Program-made: the position numbers and the translations under genes
The notes under the pieces: generated by a model
What the model saw: only the letters and a program-made list of their open reading frames with translations
Told to the model about the DNA's origin: nothing
The model's database searches: none
Origin: Pseudomonas citrullilanati
GTDB taxonomy: Bacteria; Pseudomonadota; Gammaproteobacteria; Pseudomonadales; Pseudomonadaceae
Assembly (NCBI RefSeq): GCF_030580855.1
Contig: NZ_JAUQOP010000018.1
Coordinates: 36,147-100,146, forward strand
Direction: 5' to 3'
DNA: 64,000 bases
Shown: piece by piece, positions 8,147 through 18,060 of the stretch
Layout of the letters: each line of letters opens with the position of its first letter
Numbering within the stretch: the first letter of the stretch is position 1

Positions 8147-10393
8147 ATGCGCACGGGTTTGGTCGCGCTTGCAGTGGGGCTGGTGGCCCCGGTTTTTTTC
8201 CCGGCGTTGCCGCCGCCGTGGTTGATCGTGGCGCTGCCGGTACTGGCACTGATGACGCTGCCGTTTCGAACCTACCCGCTGGGGTTCTTCCTCTGCGGAT
8301 TGGCCTGGGCGTGCCTGTCGGCGCAGTCCGCGCTGGACGACCGGTTGCCGGTCGCGCTGGACGGGGAAACCCGTTGGGTCGAAGGACGCGTCGTCGGTTT
8401 GCCGCAACAGGGCGATGGCGTGGTGCGCTTCGAACTGGCCGATGCCCGCTCACGACGCGACCGGCTGCCGGCGTTGATGCGACTCGCCTGGTTCGCAGGG
8501 CCGCCGGTCAGCAGTGGCGAGCGTTGGCGACTGGCGGTCAAGCTCAAGCGGCCCGCCGGGCTGTCGAACCCTCATGGTTTCGACTACGAGGCCTGGTTGT
8601 TGAGCCGGGGCGTCGGCGCCACCGGTACGATCAAGGAAGGCCAGCTGCTGCAGCCGGCCCAGGGCGCCTGGCGCGATGGAGTGCGCCAGGCGTTGGCGGG
8701 GGTCGATGCCCAGGGCCGGTCGGGTGCGCTGATGGCGTTGGTGCTGGGGGATGGCGGCGGGTTGAGCCGCGAAGACTGGCGGGTGCTGCAAGACACCGGC
8801 ACGGTCCACCTGCTGGTGATCTCCGGGCAGCACATTGGCCTGCTCGCCGGCCTGGTGTACCTGCTGGTGGCGGGGGCGGCGCGTGTTGGCTTGTGGCCAG
8901 TGAGCCTGCCGTGGCTGCCCTGGGCCTGCGCGCTGGCTTTCATGGCGGCGCTGGGCTACGGCTTGCTGGCCGGGTTCGAGGTGCCGGTGCGGCGGGCCTG
9001 CGCGATGATCGGCCTGGTGTTGCTGTGGCGTTGGCGCTTCAAGCCCCCGGCGCCCTGGCGGGCCTGGTTGCTGGCGTTCGATGGGGTGCTTTTGTTCGAT
9101 CCGCTCGCCTGCCTGCGGCCGGGGTTCTGGCTGTCATTCGCCGCCGTGGCGATCCTGATGTTCACCTTCGGCGGCCGCCTGGGGCCCTGGCGCTGGTGGC
9201 AAACCTGGACCCGGGCGCAGTGGCTGGTTGCCCTTGGACTGTGTCCGTTGTTGTTGATCCTGGGGTTACCGGTCAGCCTCAGCGGACCGTTGGTCAACCT
9301 GCTGGCGGTGCCCTGGATCAGCCTGCTGGTGCTGCCGCCGGCGCTGCTCGGGACGTTGCTGCTGCCCGTGCCGTTCATGGGCGAGGGCCTGTTGTGGATC
9401 GCCGGAGGGCTGCTCGACCTGTGGTTCCGGGGGCTGGCGCGGGTGGCCGGGCAGGTGCCTGCCTGGAACTCAGCGGCGGTTCCGCCGTGGGCTCTGGGGA
9501 TCGCCGCGCTGGGGGCGTTCCTGCTGTTGTTGCCCAAGGGGGTGCCGCTACGCGTGCTGGGCTGGCCGATGTTGCCCTTGATGGTCTTGGCGCCACGGGA
9601 AACCCTGCCGCCCGGCCAGGCCGAAATCTGGCAGTTGGACGTGGGCCAGGGGTTGGCAGTGCTGGTGCGCACCCGGGGCCATGCCTTGCTCTACGACGCC
9701 GGGCCGCGTTTCGGCGACGCCGATGCGGGCGAGCGTGTCGTGCTGCCCACCTTGCGCAAGCTGGGCGTGCGAGGGTTGGACCTGATGCTGCTCAGCCATG
9801 CCGATGCCGACCATGCCGGCGGTGCCCAGGCGGTGCGCAACGGGCTACCCACCCGGCGGTTGATCAGTGGCGATCCTGCCGCGCTGCCCGAGGCGCTGTC
9901 GGCCGGCCCCTGCGACAGCGGCCAGCGATGGGAGTGGGACGGCGTCGGCTTCGAGTTGTGGCACTGGTCCTCTGCCGTCGACAGCAACCAGAAATCTTGC
10001 GTCTTGTTGGTGGAGGCGGGTGGCGAACGCTTGTTGCTGACCGGCGACATCGATCGCCAGGCCGAGCGCGCCTTGCTCGACGGTCCCCTGGCGCTGCCGA
10101 TCCACTGGCTGGCCGCGCCCCATCATGGCAGCCGCAGTTCGTCATCAATGGCGCTGCTGGCACGCCTCAAGCCTCACTCGGTGCTGATTTCGCGCGGCCA
10201 GGGCAATGCCTTTGGCCATCCTCATCCCCAGGTGATGGCCCGCTACCGGCGCGCGGGGATGGCGATCTACGACAGCGCCGAACAAGGTGCCATTCGTCTG
10301 CAACTGGGCGCCTTTGCCCCGCCGCGGACCCAGGCCGGGCAGCGCCGCTACTGGCGCGACCCACCGCCCTCCGGCGCCCCGGGCGAGCATTGA
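8147..10393 (+). CDS. comEC: ComEC/Rec2-type DNA uptake channel protein, 748 aa
   Basis: Full-length ComEC: an N-terminal DUF4131 region (residues 1-180, with two or three membrane helices), a polytopic competence domain (about 200-480) with LLVISGQHIGLLAGLVYLL, and a C-terminal metallo-beta-lactamase-like domain (about 490-740). The latter carries the metal motif SHADADHAGG and LTGDID, so it keeps its catalytic residues. The family moves single-stranded DNA across the inner membrane during transformation and may cut the non-transported strand. No frameshift is seen. It stands at the head of the exbBD-lpxK gene run, 94 bases before exbB. Confidence 0.95.
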   Translation: MRTGLVALAVGLVAPVFFPALPPPWLIVALPVLALMTLPFRTYPLGFFLCGLAWACLSAQSALDDRLPVALDGETRWVEGRVVGLPQQGDGVVRFELADARSRRDRLPALMRLAWFAGPPVSSGERWRLAVKLKRPAGLSNPHGFDYEAWLLSRGVGATGTIKEGQLLQPAQGAWRDGVRQALAGVDAQGRSGALMALVLGDGGGLSREDWRVLQDTGTVHLLVISGQHIGLLAGLVYLLVAGAARVGLWPVSLPWLPWACALAFMAALGYGLLAGFEVPVRRACAMIGLVLLWRWRFKPPAPWRAWLLAFDGVLLFDPLACLRPGFWLSFAAVAILMFTFGGRLGPWRWWQTWTRAQWLVALGLCPLLLILGLPVSLSGPLVNLLAVPWISLLVLPPALLGTLLLPVPFMGEGLLWIAGGLLDLWFRGLARVAGQVPAWNSAAVPPWALGIAALGAFLLLLPKGVPLRVLGWPMLPLMVLAPRETLPPGQAEIWQLDVGQGLAVLVRTRGHALLYDAGPRFGDADAGERVVLPTLRKLGVRGLDLMLLSHADADHAGGAQAVRNGLPTRRLISGDPAALPEALSAGPCDSGQRWEWDGVGFELWHWSSAVDSNQKSCVLLVEAGGERLLLTGDIDRQAERALLDGPLALPIHWLAAPHHGSRSSSSMALLARLKPHSVLISRGQGNAFGHPHPQVMARYRRAGMAIYDSAEQGAIRLQLGAFAPPRTQAGQRRYWRDPPPSGAPGEH

Positions 10394-10487
10394 TCCAGCT
10401 CAAGCGGGCGCGCGCCTATCGGCGAGCCGGGTCTCCAAGGCGAGTCTGTGTGATAAAGTGGCGCACTTTTTCGAGGGGGCAGTCACT

Positions 10488-11123
10488 GTGTGGGAATTGG
10501 TCAAATCCGGCGGCTGGATGATGTTGCCGATCATTCTGAGTTCCATCGCGGCATTGGGTATCGTTGCCGAACGCCTGTGGACCCTGCGGGCCAGCCGCGT
10601 GACCCCGGAGCACCTGCTCGGGCAGGTCTGGGTGTGGATCAAGGACAAGCAGCTGAACAAGGACAAACTCAAGGAGCTGCGCGCCAGCTCTCCCCTGGGG
10701 GAGATCCTCGCCGCCGGCCTGGCGAACTCCAAGCATGGTCGCGAGATCATGAAGGAATGCATCGAGGAAGCCGCCGCCCGGGTCATCCATGAGCTGGAGC
10801 GTTACATCAACGCCCTGGGCACCATCGCCGCCATGTCCCCGTTGCTGGGCCTGCTGGGTACGGTGCTGGGCATGATCGATATCTTCAGCGCCTTCACCGG
10901 TTCCGGCATGTCCACCAACGCCGCCGTGCTCGCGGGCGGGATCTCCAAGGCGCTGATCACCACCGCTGCCGGCCTGATGGTGGGTATCCCCTCGGTGTTT
11001 TTCCACCGGTTCCTGCAACGCCGCGTCGACGAACTCGTGGTGGGCATGGAGCAGGAAGCCATCAAGCTGGTCGAGGTGGTGCAGGGCGATCGTGATGTGG
11101 ACCTGGCCGGGGACAAGAAGTGA
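10488..11123 (+). CDS. exbB: ExbB/TolQ-type proton channel protein, 211 aa
   Basis: MotA/TolQ/ExbB family inner-membrane protein that uses the proton gradient with its ExbD partner encoded next. Three membrane segments are visible: residues about 10-30, 105-130 and 150-175. The conserved family region is LGTIAAMSPLLGLLGTVLGMIDIF. I chose the GTG at 10488, preceded by GAGGGGGC, because the frame upstream of it overlaps comEC out of phase and is not conserved in type. Located next to lpxK rather than tonB, so the energised partner is uncertain. TGA overlaps the start of exbD. Confidence 0.9.
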   Translation: MWELVKSGGWMMLPIILSSIAALGIVAERLWTLRASRVTPEHLLGQVWVWIKDKQLNKDKLKELRASSPLGEILAAGLANSKHGREIMKECIEEAAARVIHELERYINALGTIAAMSPLLGLLGTVLGMIDIFSAFTGSGMSTNAAVLAGGISKALITTAAGLMVGIPSVFFHRFLQRRVDELVVGMEQEAIKLVEVVQGDRDVDLAGDKK

Positions 11124-11548
11124 AATTCCGTCGCAAACCCCGGGAAAACATCGAGATCAACCTGGCGTCGTTGATCGACGTGGTGTTCATCCTGCTGCTG
11201 TTTTTCGTCGTGACCACCACCTTCACCCGGGAAACCCAGCTCAAGGTCGAGTTACCTCAGGCCGTCAGTGGCTCGCCGGCCGAGGACCAGCAACTCAAGA
11301 ACCTGGAAGTCACCATCAGCGCCGAAGGGGCGTTCTCGGTGAACAACCAACTGCTGCCCAAGAGTGACCTGGCGAGCCTGATCGAGGCCCTGCAGAAAGA
11401 GTCCGGCGGCGACACCAACCTGCCGTTGTCCATCAGCGCCGACGGCAAGACCCCTCATCAATCGGTGATCACCGCCATGGATGCAGCCGGCAAGCTCGGT
11501 TTCAGCCATTTGCGCATGACCACGGTCGAGGCGGCGCCCGCACCCTGA
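11120..11548 (+). CDS. exbD: ExbD/TolR-type protein, 142 aa
   Basis: One N-terminal membrane helix (about residues 15-35) carrying the essential Asp of the family in [18 protein letters not shown], followed by a periplasmic domain. Works with the preceding ExbB to couple proton flow to an envelope process. GTG start overlapping the exbB stop by 4 bases; its own stop overlaps lpxK by one base (TGATG). This tight packing argues for translation as one operon. Confidence 0.93.
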   Translation: MKFRRKPRENIEINLASLIDVVFILLLFFVVTTTFTRETQLKVELPQAVSGSPAEDQQLKNLEVTISAEGAFSVNNQLLPKSDLASLIEALQKESGGDTNLPLSISADGKTPHQSVITAMDAAGKLGFSHLRMTTVEAAPAP

Positions 11549-12558
11549 TGGCCATGTCCGATCGTTTGCTTGCCGCGTGGTACCAGGGGCATCCGGCCCT
11601 GGCGCTGCTGCGGCCGCTGGAGTGGTTGTACCGGCGCGTAGTCGTGCGCAAGCGCGAGCGCTTCCTGGCCGGTGACGGCTCGATCTACCAACCGCCCGTG
11701 CCGTTGGTGGTGGTCGGCAATATCACGGTCGGCGGGACCGGCAAGACGCCGATGATCCTGTGGCTGATCGAGCATTGCCAGCGCAGCGGCCTGCGGGTCG
11801 GCGTGGTCAGCCGCGGCTATGGTGCCAAGCCGCCGCAGCTGCCATGGCGGGTCGAGGCCGGGCAGGGCGCCGACGTGGCCGGCGACGAACCGCTGTTGAT
11901 CGTCCAGCGCACCGGCGTGCCGCTGATGATCGACCCGCAGCGCAGCCGCGCGGTCCAGGCGCTGTTGGAGCGCGAGGCGCTGGACCTGATCCTGTCCGAC
12001 GATGGCATGCAGCATTACCGTATGGCCCGGGACCTGGAGCTGGTGCTGATCGACAGCGCCCGCGGCCTGGGCAATCGCCGCTGCCTGCCGGCCGGGCCGT
12101 TGCGCGAGCCGGTCGAGCGCCTGCAAGCGGTCGATGCCGTGCTGTACAACGGCGCCCGCGCCGATCGCGACGATGGCTTCGCCTTTGAACTGCGGCCCAC
12201 TGCCCTGGTGAACCTGGCCAGCGGCGAACGCCGCGACCTCGACCATTTCCCGCCCGGCCAGGCCTTGCACGCCGTGGCCGGCATCGGCAATCCCCAGCGT
12301 TTCTTCAAGACCCTCGAGACGCTACACTGGCGACCCATACCGCACGGGTTTGCCGACCATGCCCACTACAGCGCCCAGGCCCTGGATTTCACGCCTTCGC
12401 TGCCATTGGTCATGACGGAAAAGGACGCGGTCAAGTGCCGTGCCTTCGCCGGTCCCGACTGGTGGTACCTGGCGGTGGATGCTGCGCCGTCACCGGCCTT
12501 CGCGACCTGGTTCGACACCCAACTGATGCGCCTGTTGCCGGATCGACTTTTGCCTTAA
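11548..12558 (+). CDS. lpxK: Tetraacyldisaccharide 4'-kinase LpxK, 336 aa
   Basis: Phosphorylates the 4' position of the lipid A disaccharide precursor at the inner membrane (Raetz pathway). The P-loop is [12 protein letters not shown] (near residues 56-67), and [20 protein letters not shown] is the conserved Walker B-like segment. Length 336 is normal. The start ATG overlaps exbD. In E. coli lpxK is coupled to the flippase msbA; here it follows exbBD instead, the usual Pseudomonas arrangement. Confidence 0.97.
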   Translation: MAMSDRLLAAWYQGHPALALLRPLEWLYRRVVVRKRERFLAGDGSIYQPPVPLVVVGNITVGGTGKTPMILWLIEHCQRSGLRVGVVSRGYGAKPPQLPWRVEAGQGADVAGDEPLLIVQRTGVPLMIDPQRSRAVQALLEREALDLILSDDGMQHYRMARDLELVLIDSARGLGNRRCLPAGPLREPVERLQAVDAVLYNGARADRDDGFAFELRPTALVNLASGERRDLDHFPPGQALHAVAGIGNPQRFFKTLETLHWRPIPHGFADHAHYSAQALDFTPSLPLVMTEKDAVKCRAFAGPDWWYLAVDAAPSPAFATWFDTQLMRLLPDRLLP

Positions 12559-12582
12559 CACCTTTCATCCAAGGGAATTTCC

Positions 12583-12768
12583 ATGGACACCAAACTGCTC
12601 GATATCCTGGCCTGCCCGGTCTGCAAGGGACCGCTCAAGCTCAGCGCCGACAAGACCGAACTGATCAGCAAGGGCGCCGGCCTGGCCTACCCGATTCGTG
12701 ACGGCATCCCGGTGATGCTCGAAAGCGAAGCCCGGACCCTGAGCACCGACGAGCGCCTGGATAAATGA
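12583..12768 (+). CDS. Trm112 family small zinc-ribbon-like protein (YcaR-type), 61 aa
   Basis: A 61-residue protein with [24 protein letters not shown] and [19 protein letters not shown], the hallmark of bacterial Trm112/YcaR proteins. A single CPxC pair is present and the second metal pair is missing, as is normal in this bacterial group. Homologues activate methyltransferases in eukaryotes and archaea; the bacterial role is not settled. It overlaps kdsB by 4 bases, and the lpxK-ycaR-kdsB order is widely conserved. Confidence 0.93.
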   Translation: MDTKLLDILACPVCKGPLKLSADKTELISKGAGLAYPIRDGIPVMLESEARTLSTDERLDK

Positions 12769-13529
12769 CCACCGCCTTTACCGTTGTCATTCCGTCGCGC
12801 TTCGCCTCGACGCGCCTGCCAGGCAAGCCACTGCTGTCGATCGCCGGCAAGCCGATGATCCAGCATGTGTGGGAGCAGGCTTGCAAGAGCAGCGCCCAGC
12901 GTGTGGTGGTGGCGACTGACGATGCGCGCATCGTCGAGGCCTGCAAGGGCTTCGGCGCCGACGTCGTGCTGACGCGCGAGGACCACAATTCCGGCACCGA
13001 TCGCCTGGCGGAAGTCGCGGTGAAGCTCGGCCTTGAACCGGAGGCCATCGTGGTCAACGTCCAGGGCGACGAGCCGCTGATCCCGCCCAGCGTGATCGAT
13101 CAGGTCGCCGCCAACCTCGCGGCCCACACCGAGGCGCGCATGGCCACCCTGGCCGAACCGATCGACGACGTGCAGGCCCTGTTCAATCCCAACGTGGTCA
13201 AGGTGGTCAGTGACCTCAACGGCCTGGCCCTGACCTTCAGCCGCACGACATTGCCGTGGGCCCGCGAAGCATTCGCCCAGGGCCGCGACGTGATGCCCGA
13301 AGGCGTGCCGTATCGTCGCCACATCGGCATCTATGCCTACCGCGCAGGCTTTCTCCAGGATTTCGTCGCCTGGGGGCCCTGCTGGCTGGAAGACACCGAG
13401 GCGCTGGAGCAACTGCGCGCCTTGTGGCACGGCGTGCGGATTCATGTCGCCGATGCGCTGGTCGCCCCGCCGACAGGGGTCGACACCCCGGAAGACCTCG
13501 AGCGCGTTCGTCGCCTGCTGGAGGCCTGA
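12765..13529 (+). CDS. kdsB: CMP-KDO synthetase KdsB, 254 aa
   Basis: 3-deoxy-manno-octulosonate cytidylyltransferase; it activates KDO with CTP for transfer to lipid A. The nucleotide-binding N-terminus is [34 protein letters not shown] holds the catalytic Asp and [11 protein letters not shown] the sugar-binding region. Normal length. It overlaps the previous gene by 4 bases and the next by one. Confidence 0.97.
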   Translation: MTTAFTVVIPSRFASTRLPGKPLLSIAGKPMIQHVWEQACKSSAQRVVVATDDARIVEACKGFGADVVLTREDHNSGTDRLAEVAVKLGLEPEAIVVNVQGDEPLIPPSVIDQVAANLAAHTEARMATLAEPIDDVQALFNPNVVKVVSDLNGLALTFSRTTLPWAREAFAQGRDVMPEGVPYRRHIGIYAYRAGFLQDFVAWGPCWLEDTEALEQLRALWHGVRIHVADALVAPPTGVDTPEDLERVRRLLEA

Positions 13530-13993
13530 TGCGGGTTCTGTTCGTCTGCCTCGGCAACATCTGCCGTTCACCCACCGCCGAAGGCATCCTGCGGCACAAG
13601 CTGCGCGAGGCCGGCCTGGCCGACCAGGTCGAGGTCGCCTCCGCCGGCACCGGTGACTGGCATGTCGGCAAGGCCCCGGACAAACGCAGCCAGGCCGCGG
13701 CCCTGCGCCGTGGCTACGACCTGTCGGCCCAGCGTGCCCAGCAGGTGACCCGCGCCGACTTCGCGGCCTACGACCTGATCCTGGCCATGGACAACAGCAA
13801 CCTGCGCAATCTCAAGGCCCTGCAGCCGGCCAAGGGCAGGGCCGAGCTGGACCTGTTCCTGCGCCGCTACGAAGCCGAACTCGACGAGGTGCCGGACCCG
13901 TACTACGACGGCGAACAAGGTTTCGAGCAGGTGCTGGACCTGATTGAACAGGCCACGGATCGCCTGGTGATCGAATTGAAGGGACGGTTATGA
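13529..13993 (+). CDS. Low-molecular-weight protein tyrosine phosphatase, 154 aa
   Basis: The active-site CX5R loop is at the extreme N-terminus (FVCLGNICRSPTAEG, Cys8 and Arg14) and the general-acid Asp is in VPDPYYDGEQGF (near residue 120). Such enzymes dephosphorylate phosphotyrosine, often in polysaccharide export control (Wzb/PtpA types), but here the gene lies in a housekeeping LPS/murein run without a tyrosine kinase, so the target is unknown. The start was set by overlap with the kdsB stop; it overlaps murB by 4 bases. Confidence 0.93.
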   Translation: MRVLFVCLGNICRSPTAEGILRHKLREAGLADQVEVASAGTGDWHVGKAPDKRSQAAALRRGYDLSAQRAQQVTRADFAAYDLILAMDNSNLRNLKALQPAKGRAELDLFLRRYEAELDEVPDPYYDGEQGFEQVLDLIEQATDRLVIELKGRL

Positions 13994-15009
13994 CCTTGCA
14001 GCTACAGGCCGGCGTCAGCCTCAAGCCGTTCAACAGTTTCGGCGTCGACGTGGCGGCACGCTTGTTCGCCGAGGCCCACGGCGACGGGGATGTCCGCGAG
14101 GCGCTGGCCTATGCCCGCGACCACGACGTACCGCTGCTGGTGATTGGCGGTGGCAGCAACCTGTTGCTGACCGGGGACATCGACGCGCTGGTGTTGCGCA
14201 TGGCCAGCCAGGGGATTCGCTTGCTCAGCGATGACGGCGAACGGGTGGTGGTCGAGGCCGAAGCCGGCGAACCCTGGCACCCCTTTGTCCAGTACACGCT
14301 GGCGCAAGGCTGGTCGGGGCTGGAGAATCTCAGCCTGATTCCTGGCACCGTCGGCGCGGCCCCGATGCAGAACATCGGCGCCTACGGCGTGGAGGTCAAG
14401 GACGTTTTCGCCGGCCTCACGGCACTCGATCGCCAGACCGGCGAATTACGCGAGTTCAACCTGGAGCAATGCCGCTTCGCTTATCGCGACAGCCTGTTCA
14501 AGCAGCAAGCGGGCCGCTGGTTGATCCTGCGGGTGCGCTTCGCCCTCAGTCGCGCCGCCCACCTGCACCTGGACTACGGCCCGGTCCGCCAGCGGTTGAA
14601 CGAGCAGGGCATCGACCAGGCGACCCCGACGGATGTCAGCCGGGCCATTTGCAGCATCCGTAGCGAGAAACTCCCGGACCCGGCGGTGCTCGGCAATGCC
14701 GGCAGTTTCTTCAAGAACCCGCTGGTGCCGGCCGAGCATGTCGCGCACCTCAAGCAGCAATACCCGGACCTGGTGGCTTATCCACAGCCTGGAGGGCAGA
14801 TGAAAATCGCCGCCGGATGGCTGATCGAACGGGCCGGCTGGAAAGGTTTCCGCGAGGGTGACGCCGGGGTGCATGCGTTGCAGGCCCTGGTGCTGGTCAA
14901 CCACGGCGGCGCCACGGGCCTGCAATTGCTGGAACTGGCCCAGCGCATCCAGAGAGACATCGCCGAGCGTTTCCAGGTGGAGCTGGAAATGGAACCCAAC
15001 CGCTACTGA
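13990..15009 (+). CDS. murB: UDP-N-acetylenolpyruvoylglucosamine reductase MurB, 339 aa
   Basis: FAD- and NADPH-dependent reduction that forms UDP-MurNAc, the second committed step of peptidoglycan synthesis. FAD-binding VIGGGSNLLL is near residue 55, and LIPGTVGAAPMQNIGAYGVE is the flavin-contact loop. GNAGSFFKNP contains the catalytic Ser, and the C-terminal GDAGVHALQALVLVNHGGATG marks the E. coli-like type I enzyme. Last gene of the exbB-murB run; no strong terminator is seen before the next cassette. Confidence 0.97.
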   Translation: MTLQLQAGVSLKPFNSFGVDVAARLFAEAHGDGDVREALAYARDHDVPLLVIGGGSNLLLTGDIDALVLRMASQGIRLLSDDGERVVVEAEAGEPWHPFVQYTLAQGWSGLENLSLIPGTVGAAPMQNIGAYGVEVKDVFAGLTALDRQTGELREFNLEQCRFAYRDSLFKQQAGRWLILRVRFALSRAAHLHLDYGPVRQRLNEQGIDQATPTDVSRAICSIRSEKLPDPAVLGNAGSFFKNPLVPAEHVAHLKQQYPDLVAYPQPGGQMKIAAGWLIERAGWKGFREGDAGVHALQALVLVNHGGATGLQLLELAQRIQRDIAERFQVELEMEPNRY

Positions 15010-15277
15010 ACCGGTCTTTGGTCATGACGACCCGGCGACGCCCTGTCCAATCGTGCGCAAAGAGCATTTGTGCAGGATTGTGCAGGGCGTTTTGCTTGAT
15101 CCTGGGTTAATTTAGCCTCCAAACGATGCGACCATCGCATCCGCAAGGCCCGGTGCAGACGCCTGTGTGCGTGTGCATAAGAGAGCCGATCAGCCTGAGC
15201 CAGTCTGCGATACCCGAACCGTTACCCAAGCGGCAGATTGCTCGACCCCATAACTCGACCACTATGCGGGCGTGCCC

Positions 15278-15748
15278 ATGATTACCCTGAAACTCAATGG
15301 AAAAGACCATCAACTGGATGTGACCGAGGACATGCCGCTGCTCTGGGCGATCCGCGATGTCGCCGGCTACAACGGCACCAAGTTCGGCTGCGGCATGGGC
15401 CTGTGCGGCGCGTGCACCATCCACATCGACGGCGCCCCTGCGCGCAGTTGCATCACCCCCATCGGCTCGGTGCAAGGGCAAGCCATCAGCACCATCGACG
15501 AACTGCACGCCGACCCGATCGGGCAAGTCGTGCAGAAGGCCTGGCTCGATACCGCCGTGGCCCAGTGCGGTTTCTGCCAGGGCGGACAGATCATGTCCGC
15601 GACGGCCTTGCTCAAGACCAACCCCAACCCGAGCGATGAGCAGATCGAGGAAGCCATGGTCGGCAACATCTGCCGGTGCGGCACCTACAACCGGATCAAG
15701 ACCGCCATCCGCCAAGCCTCCACCCACCTGAAGGAGGCCAAGGCATGA
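15278..15748 (+). CDS. iorA: Molybdenum hydroxylase 2Fe-2S subunit (IorA-like), 156 aa
   Basis: Small electron-transfer subunit of a xanthine-oxidase-family enzyme. It has an N-terminal plant-type ferredoxin domain with CGMGLCGACTIHIDG (first cluster, near residues 39-55) and a C-terminal helical domain with CGFCQGGQ...CRCGTY (second cluster, Cys near 100-140). Two starts are possible; I chose ATG 15278 over GTG 15272 since family members begin at MITLKLNG. It overlaps the Moco subunit by 4 bases (ATGA). Isoquinoline 1-oxidoreductase is the family name; substrates of such orphans are often aldehydes or N-heterocycles. Confidence 0.9.
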   Translation: MITLKLNGKDHQLDVTEDMPLLWAIRDVAGYNGTKFGCGMGLCGACTIHIDGAPARSCITPIGSVQGQAISTIDELHADPIGQVVQKAWLDTAVAQCGFCQGGQIMSATALLKTNPNPSDEQIEEAMVGNICRCGTYNRIKTAIRQASTHLKEAKA

Positions 15749-18060
15749 GCCGCTTGCCCACGGATTTTGTGTTGAGCAACCTCAGCCGTCGCGGTTTCCT
15801 CAAGGGCGCGAGCGCCACCGGCGTCCTGGTGCTGGCCGCCAGTTGGGGCCTGCCGGATGCCTTTGCCGAGGACAAGAAATTCGGCGCCGAGGGCATGCCC
15901 CATGGTGCGGTCGATGATCCGAAGGTGTATGTGAGCATTGCCGCCGACGGCAGCGTGACGGTGATCTGCAACCGTTCGGAAATGGGCCAGGGCGTACGCA
16001 CCAGCCTGAGCATGGTCGTGGCCGACGAGCTGGAGGCCGACTGGGCGCTGGTGAAGGTGCAACAGGCACCGGCCGATGAAGCGCGCTTCGGCAACCAGGA
16101 CACCGACGGCTCGCGCAGCATGCGTCACTGGTACGAGCCGATGCGCCGCTGCGGGGCCGCCGCGCGGACCATGCTGGAGCAGGCCGCTGCCGCGCAATGG
16201 GGCGTCCCGGTGACGGAATGCCGGGCGCAGTTGCACAAAGTGCTGCACCAGCCCTCTGGTCGGGAGTTGGGGTATGGCGCGTTGGCGGCCGCTGCCAGTG
16301 CCTTGCCCGTGCCGGCCCGCGACAGCTTGCGCCTGAAGCAGGCGTCGGAATTTCGCTACATCGGCAAGGAAGCGAGCCGCGCCATCGATGGCGCGGACAT
16401 CGTCAACGGTCGCGCGGTGTTTGGCGCCGATGTGCATTTCGACGGCATGCTCTATGCCGTCGTGGCCCGCCCGCCGGTCTATGGTGGCAAGGTCAGGGCC
16501 GTGGACAGCAGCGCCGCGCTGAAAGTACCCGGCGTGGTCAAGGTGGTGGCCATCGAAGGCCGCCCGCTGCCGTCGGAATTCCAGCCCCTGGGCGGCGTGG
16601 CGGTGGTGGCGAAGAACACCTGGGCGGCGATCAAGGGCCGTGAAGCGCTGAAAATCGAATGGGACGACGGCCCGAACGCCGGCTATGACTCCATCGCCTA
16701 TCGCAAGGAACTGGAAGCGGCCGCCCTCAAGCCCGGCAAGGTCGTGCGCAGCAGCGGTAACCTCGACGACGCGCTGGCCAAGGCCGACTCGACGCTGGAG
16801 GCGGCGTATTACCTGCCGCACCTGTCCCAGTCGCCGATGGAACCGATGGTCGCCGTCGCTCGCTTCAAGGATGGCCAATGCGAAGCCTGGGCGCCGAGCC
16901 AGGCCCCGCAGGTAACGCGCGAGCGCATCGCCGAGCGCCTGGGCATCGGGTTCGACAAGGTCACGGTGAACATCACGTTGCTGGGCGGTGGTTTCGGGCG
17001 CAAGTCCAAGCCGGATTTCGTCGTGGAGGCGGCGGTGCTGGCCAAGGAATTCCCCGGCCAGGCGATCCGGGTGCAATGGACCCGCGAGGACGACATCCAC
17101 CACTCGTACTTCCATACCGTATCGGCCGAATACCTGAAGGCCGGCCTGAACCAGGACGGCATGCCGTCCGGCTGGCTGCACCGCACCGTGGCGCCGAGCA
17201 TCACCGCGCTGTTCGCGCCGGGAATGACCCACGAAGCGCCGTTCGAAATCGGCATGGGCGTGACCAACATGGCCTACGCTATTCCCAACATGCGCATGGA
17301 GAACCCCGAGGCGACGGCACATGCCCGGGTGGGCTGGTACCGCTCGGTGTCGAACATTCCCCACGGCTTCGCGATCCAGAGTTTCATCGATGAACTGGCC
17401 CACAAGGCTGGGCAGGATCCGTTGAAGTACCAGCTCAAGTTGCTCGGTCCGGACCGCAAGATCGATCCGCGCACCGTCAGCGACGAGTGGAACTACGGCG
17501 AGTCGCCCGAACGTTATCCCATCGACACGGCGCGGATAAGGACAGTCCTGGAAACAGCGGCCAAGGCCGCCGGTTGGGGCCGGACACTGCCCAAGGGCCG
17601 CGGCCTCGGCCTGGCGGTGCACTACAGCTTCGTCACCTATGTCGCCGCGGTCATCGAGGTGGAGGTCAAGGACGATGGCACGGTGATCGTGCACAAGGCC
17701 GATATCGCCGTGGATTGCGGTCCGCAGATCAACCCCGAGCGTATTCGCTCGCAGTTCGAAGGGGCCTGTGTCATGGGCCTGGGGAACGCGATGGTGGGGG
17801 AAATCAGCTTCAAGGACGGCAAGGTCCAGCAGGACAACTTCCACATGTACGAAGTGGCGCGCATGTCCCTGGCGCCCAAGGAAGTGGCGGTGCACCTGGT
17901 GACGCCGCCGGGCGAGGTGCCGCTGGGCGGCGTCGGCGAACCGGGTGTGCCGCCGATTGCGCCGGCCCTGTGCAATGCGCTGTTCGCCGCCACCGGCAAG
18001 CGCATTCGTAGCTTGCCCGTGCGTTATCAGTTGCAGGGTTGGCAGCAGGCCAGCGCCTGA
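15745..18060 (+). CDS. iorB: Molybdenum hydroxylase Moco-binding subunit (IorB-like), Tat signal, 771 aa
   Basis: Large catalytic subunit binding molybdopterin. The N-terminus has a twin-arginine signal (SRRGFLKG, residues 13-20) followed by a hydrophobic stretch and DAFA, so the enzyme is predicted to be exported folded to the periplasm with its ferredoxin partner. Moco-binding motifs include GGGFGRKS (near 413) and GVGEPGVPP (near 730, with the catalytic Glu). AAGGAGG lies 8 bases before the ATG. No cytochrome subunit follows, so the electron acceptor is not evident. Its substrate is unknown. Confidence 0.92.
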   Translation: MSRLPTDFVLSNLSRRGFLKGASATGVLVLAASWGLPDAFAEDKKFGAEGMPHGAVDDPKVYVSIAADGSVTVICNRSEMGQGVRTSLSMVVADELEADWALVKVQQAPADEARFGNQDTDGSRSMRHWYEPMRRCGAAARTMLEQAAAAQWGVPVTECRAQLHKVLHQPSGRELGYGALAAAASALPVPARDSLRLKQASEFRYIGKEASRAIDGADIVNGRAVFGADVHFDGMLYAVVARPPVYGGKVRAVDSSAALKVPGVVKVVAIEGRPLPSEFQPLGGVAVVAKNTWAAIKGREALKIEWDDGPNAGYDSIAYRKELEAAALKPGKVVRSSGNLDDALAKADSTLEAAYYLPHLSQSPMEPMVAVARFKDGQCEAWAPSQAPQVTRERIAERLGIGFDKVTVNITLLGGGFGRKSKPDFVVEAAVLAKEFPGQAIRVQWTREDDIHHSYFHTVSAEYLKAGLNQDGMPSGWLHRTVAPSITALFAPGMTHEAPFEIGMGVTNMAYAIPNMRMENPEATAHARVGWYRSVSNIPHGFAIQSFIDELAHKAGQDPLKYQLKLLGPDRKIDPRTVSDEWNYGESPERYPIDTARIRTVLETAAKAAGWGRTLPKGRGLGLAVHYSFVTYVAAVIEVEVKDDGTVIVHKADIAVDCGPQINPERIRSQFEGACVMGLGNAMVGEISFKDGKVQQDNFHMYEVARMSLAPKEVAVHLVTPPGEVPLGGVGEPGVPPIAPALCNALFAATGKRIRSLPVRYQLQGWQQASA

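Noticed and set aside
10287..10487. N-terminal extension of exbB
   Set aside because: It overlaps the end of comEC in another frame and adds residues unlike the family; GTG 10488 has a proper ribosome binding site.
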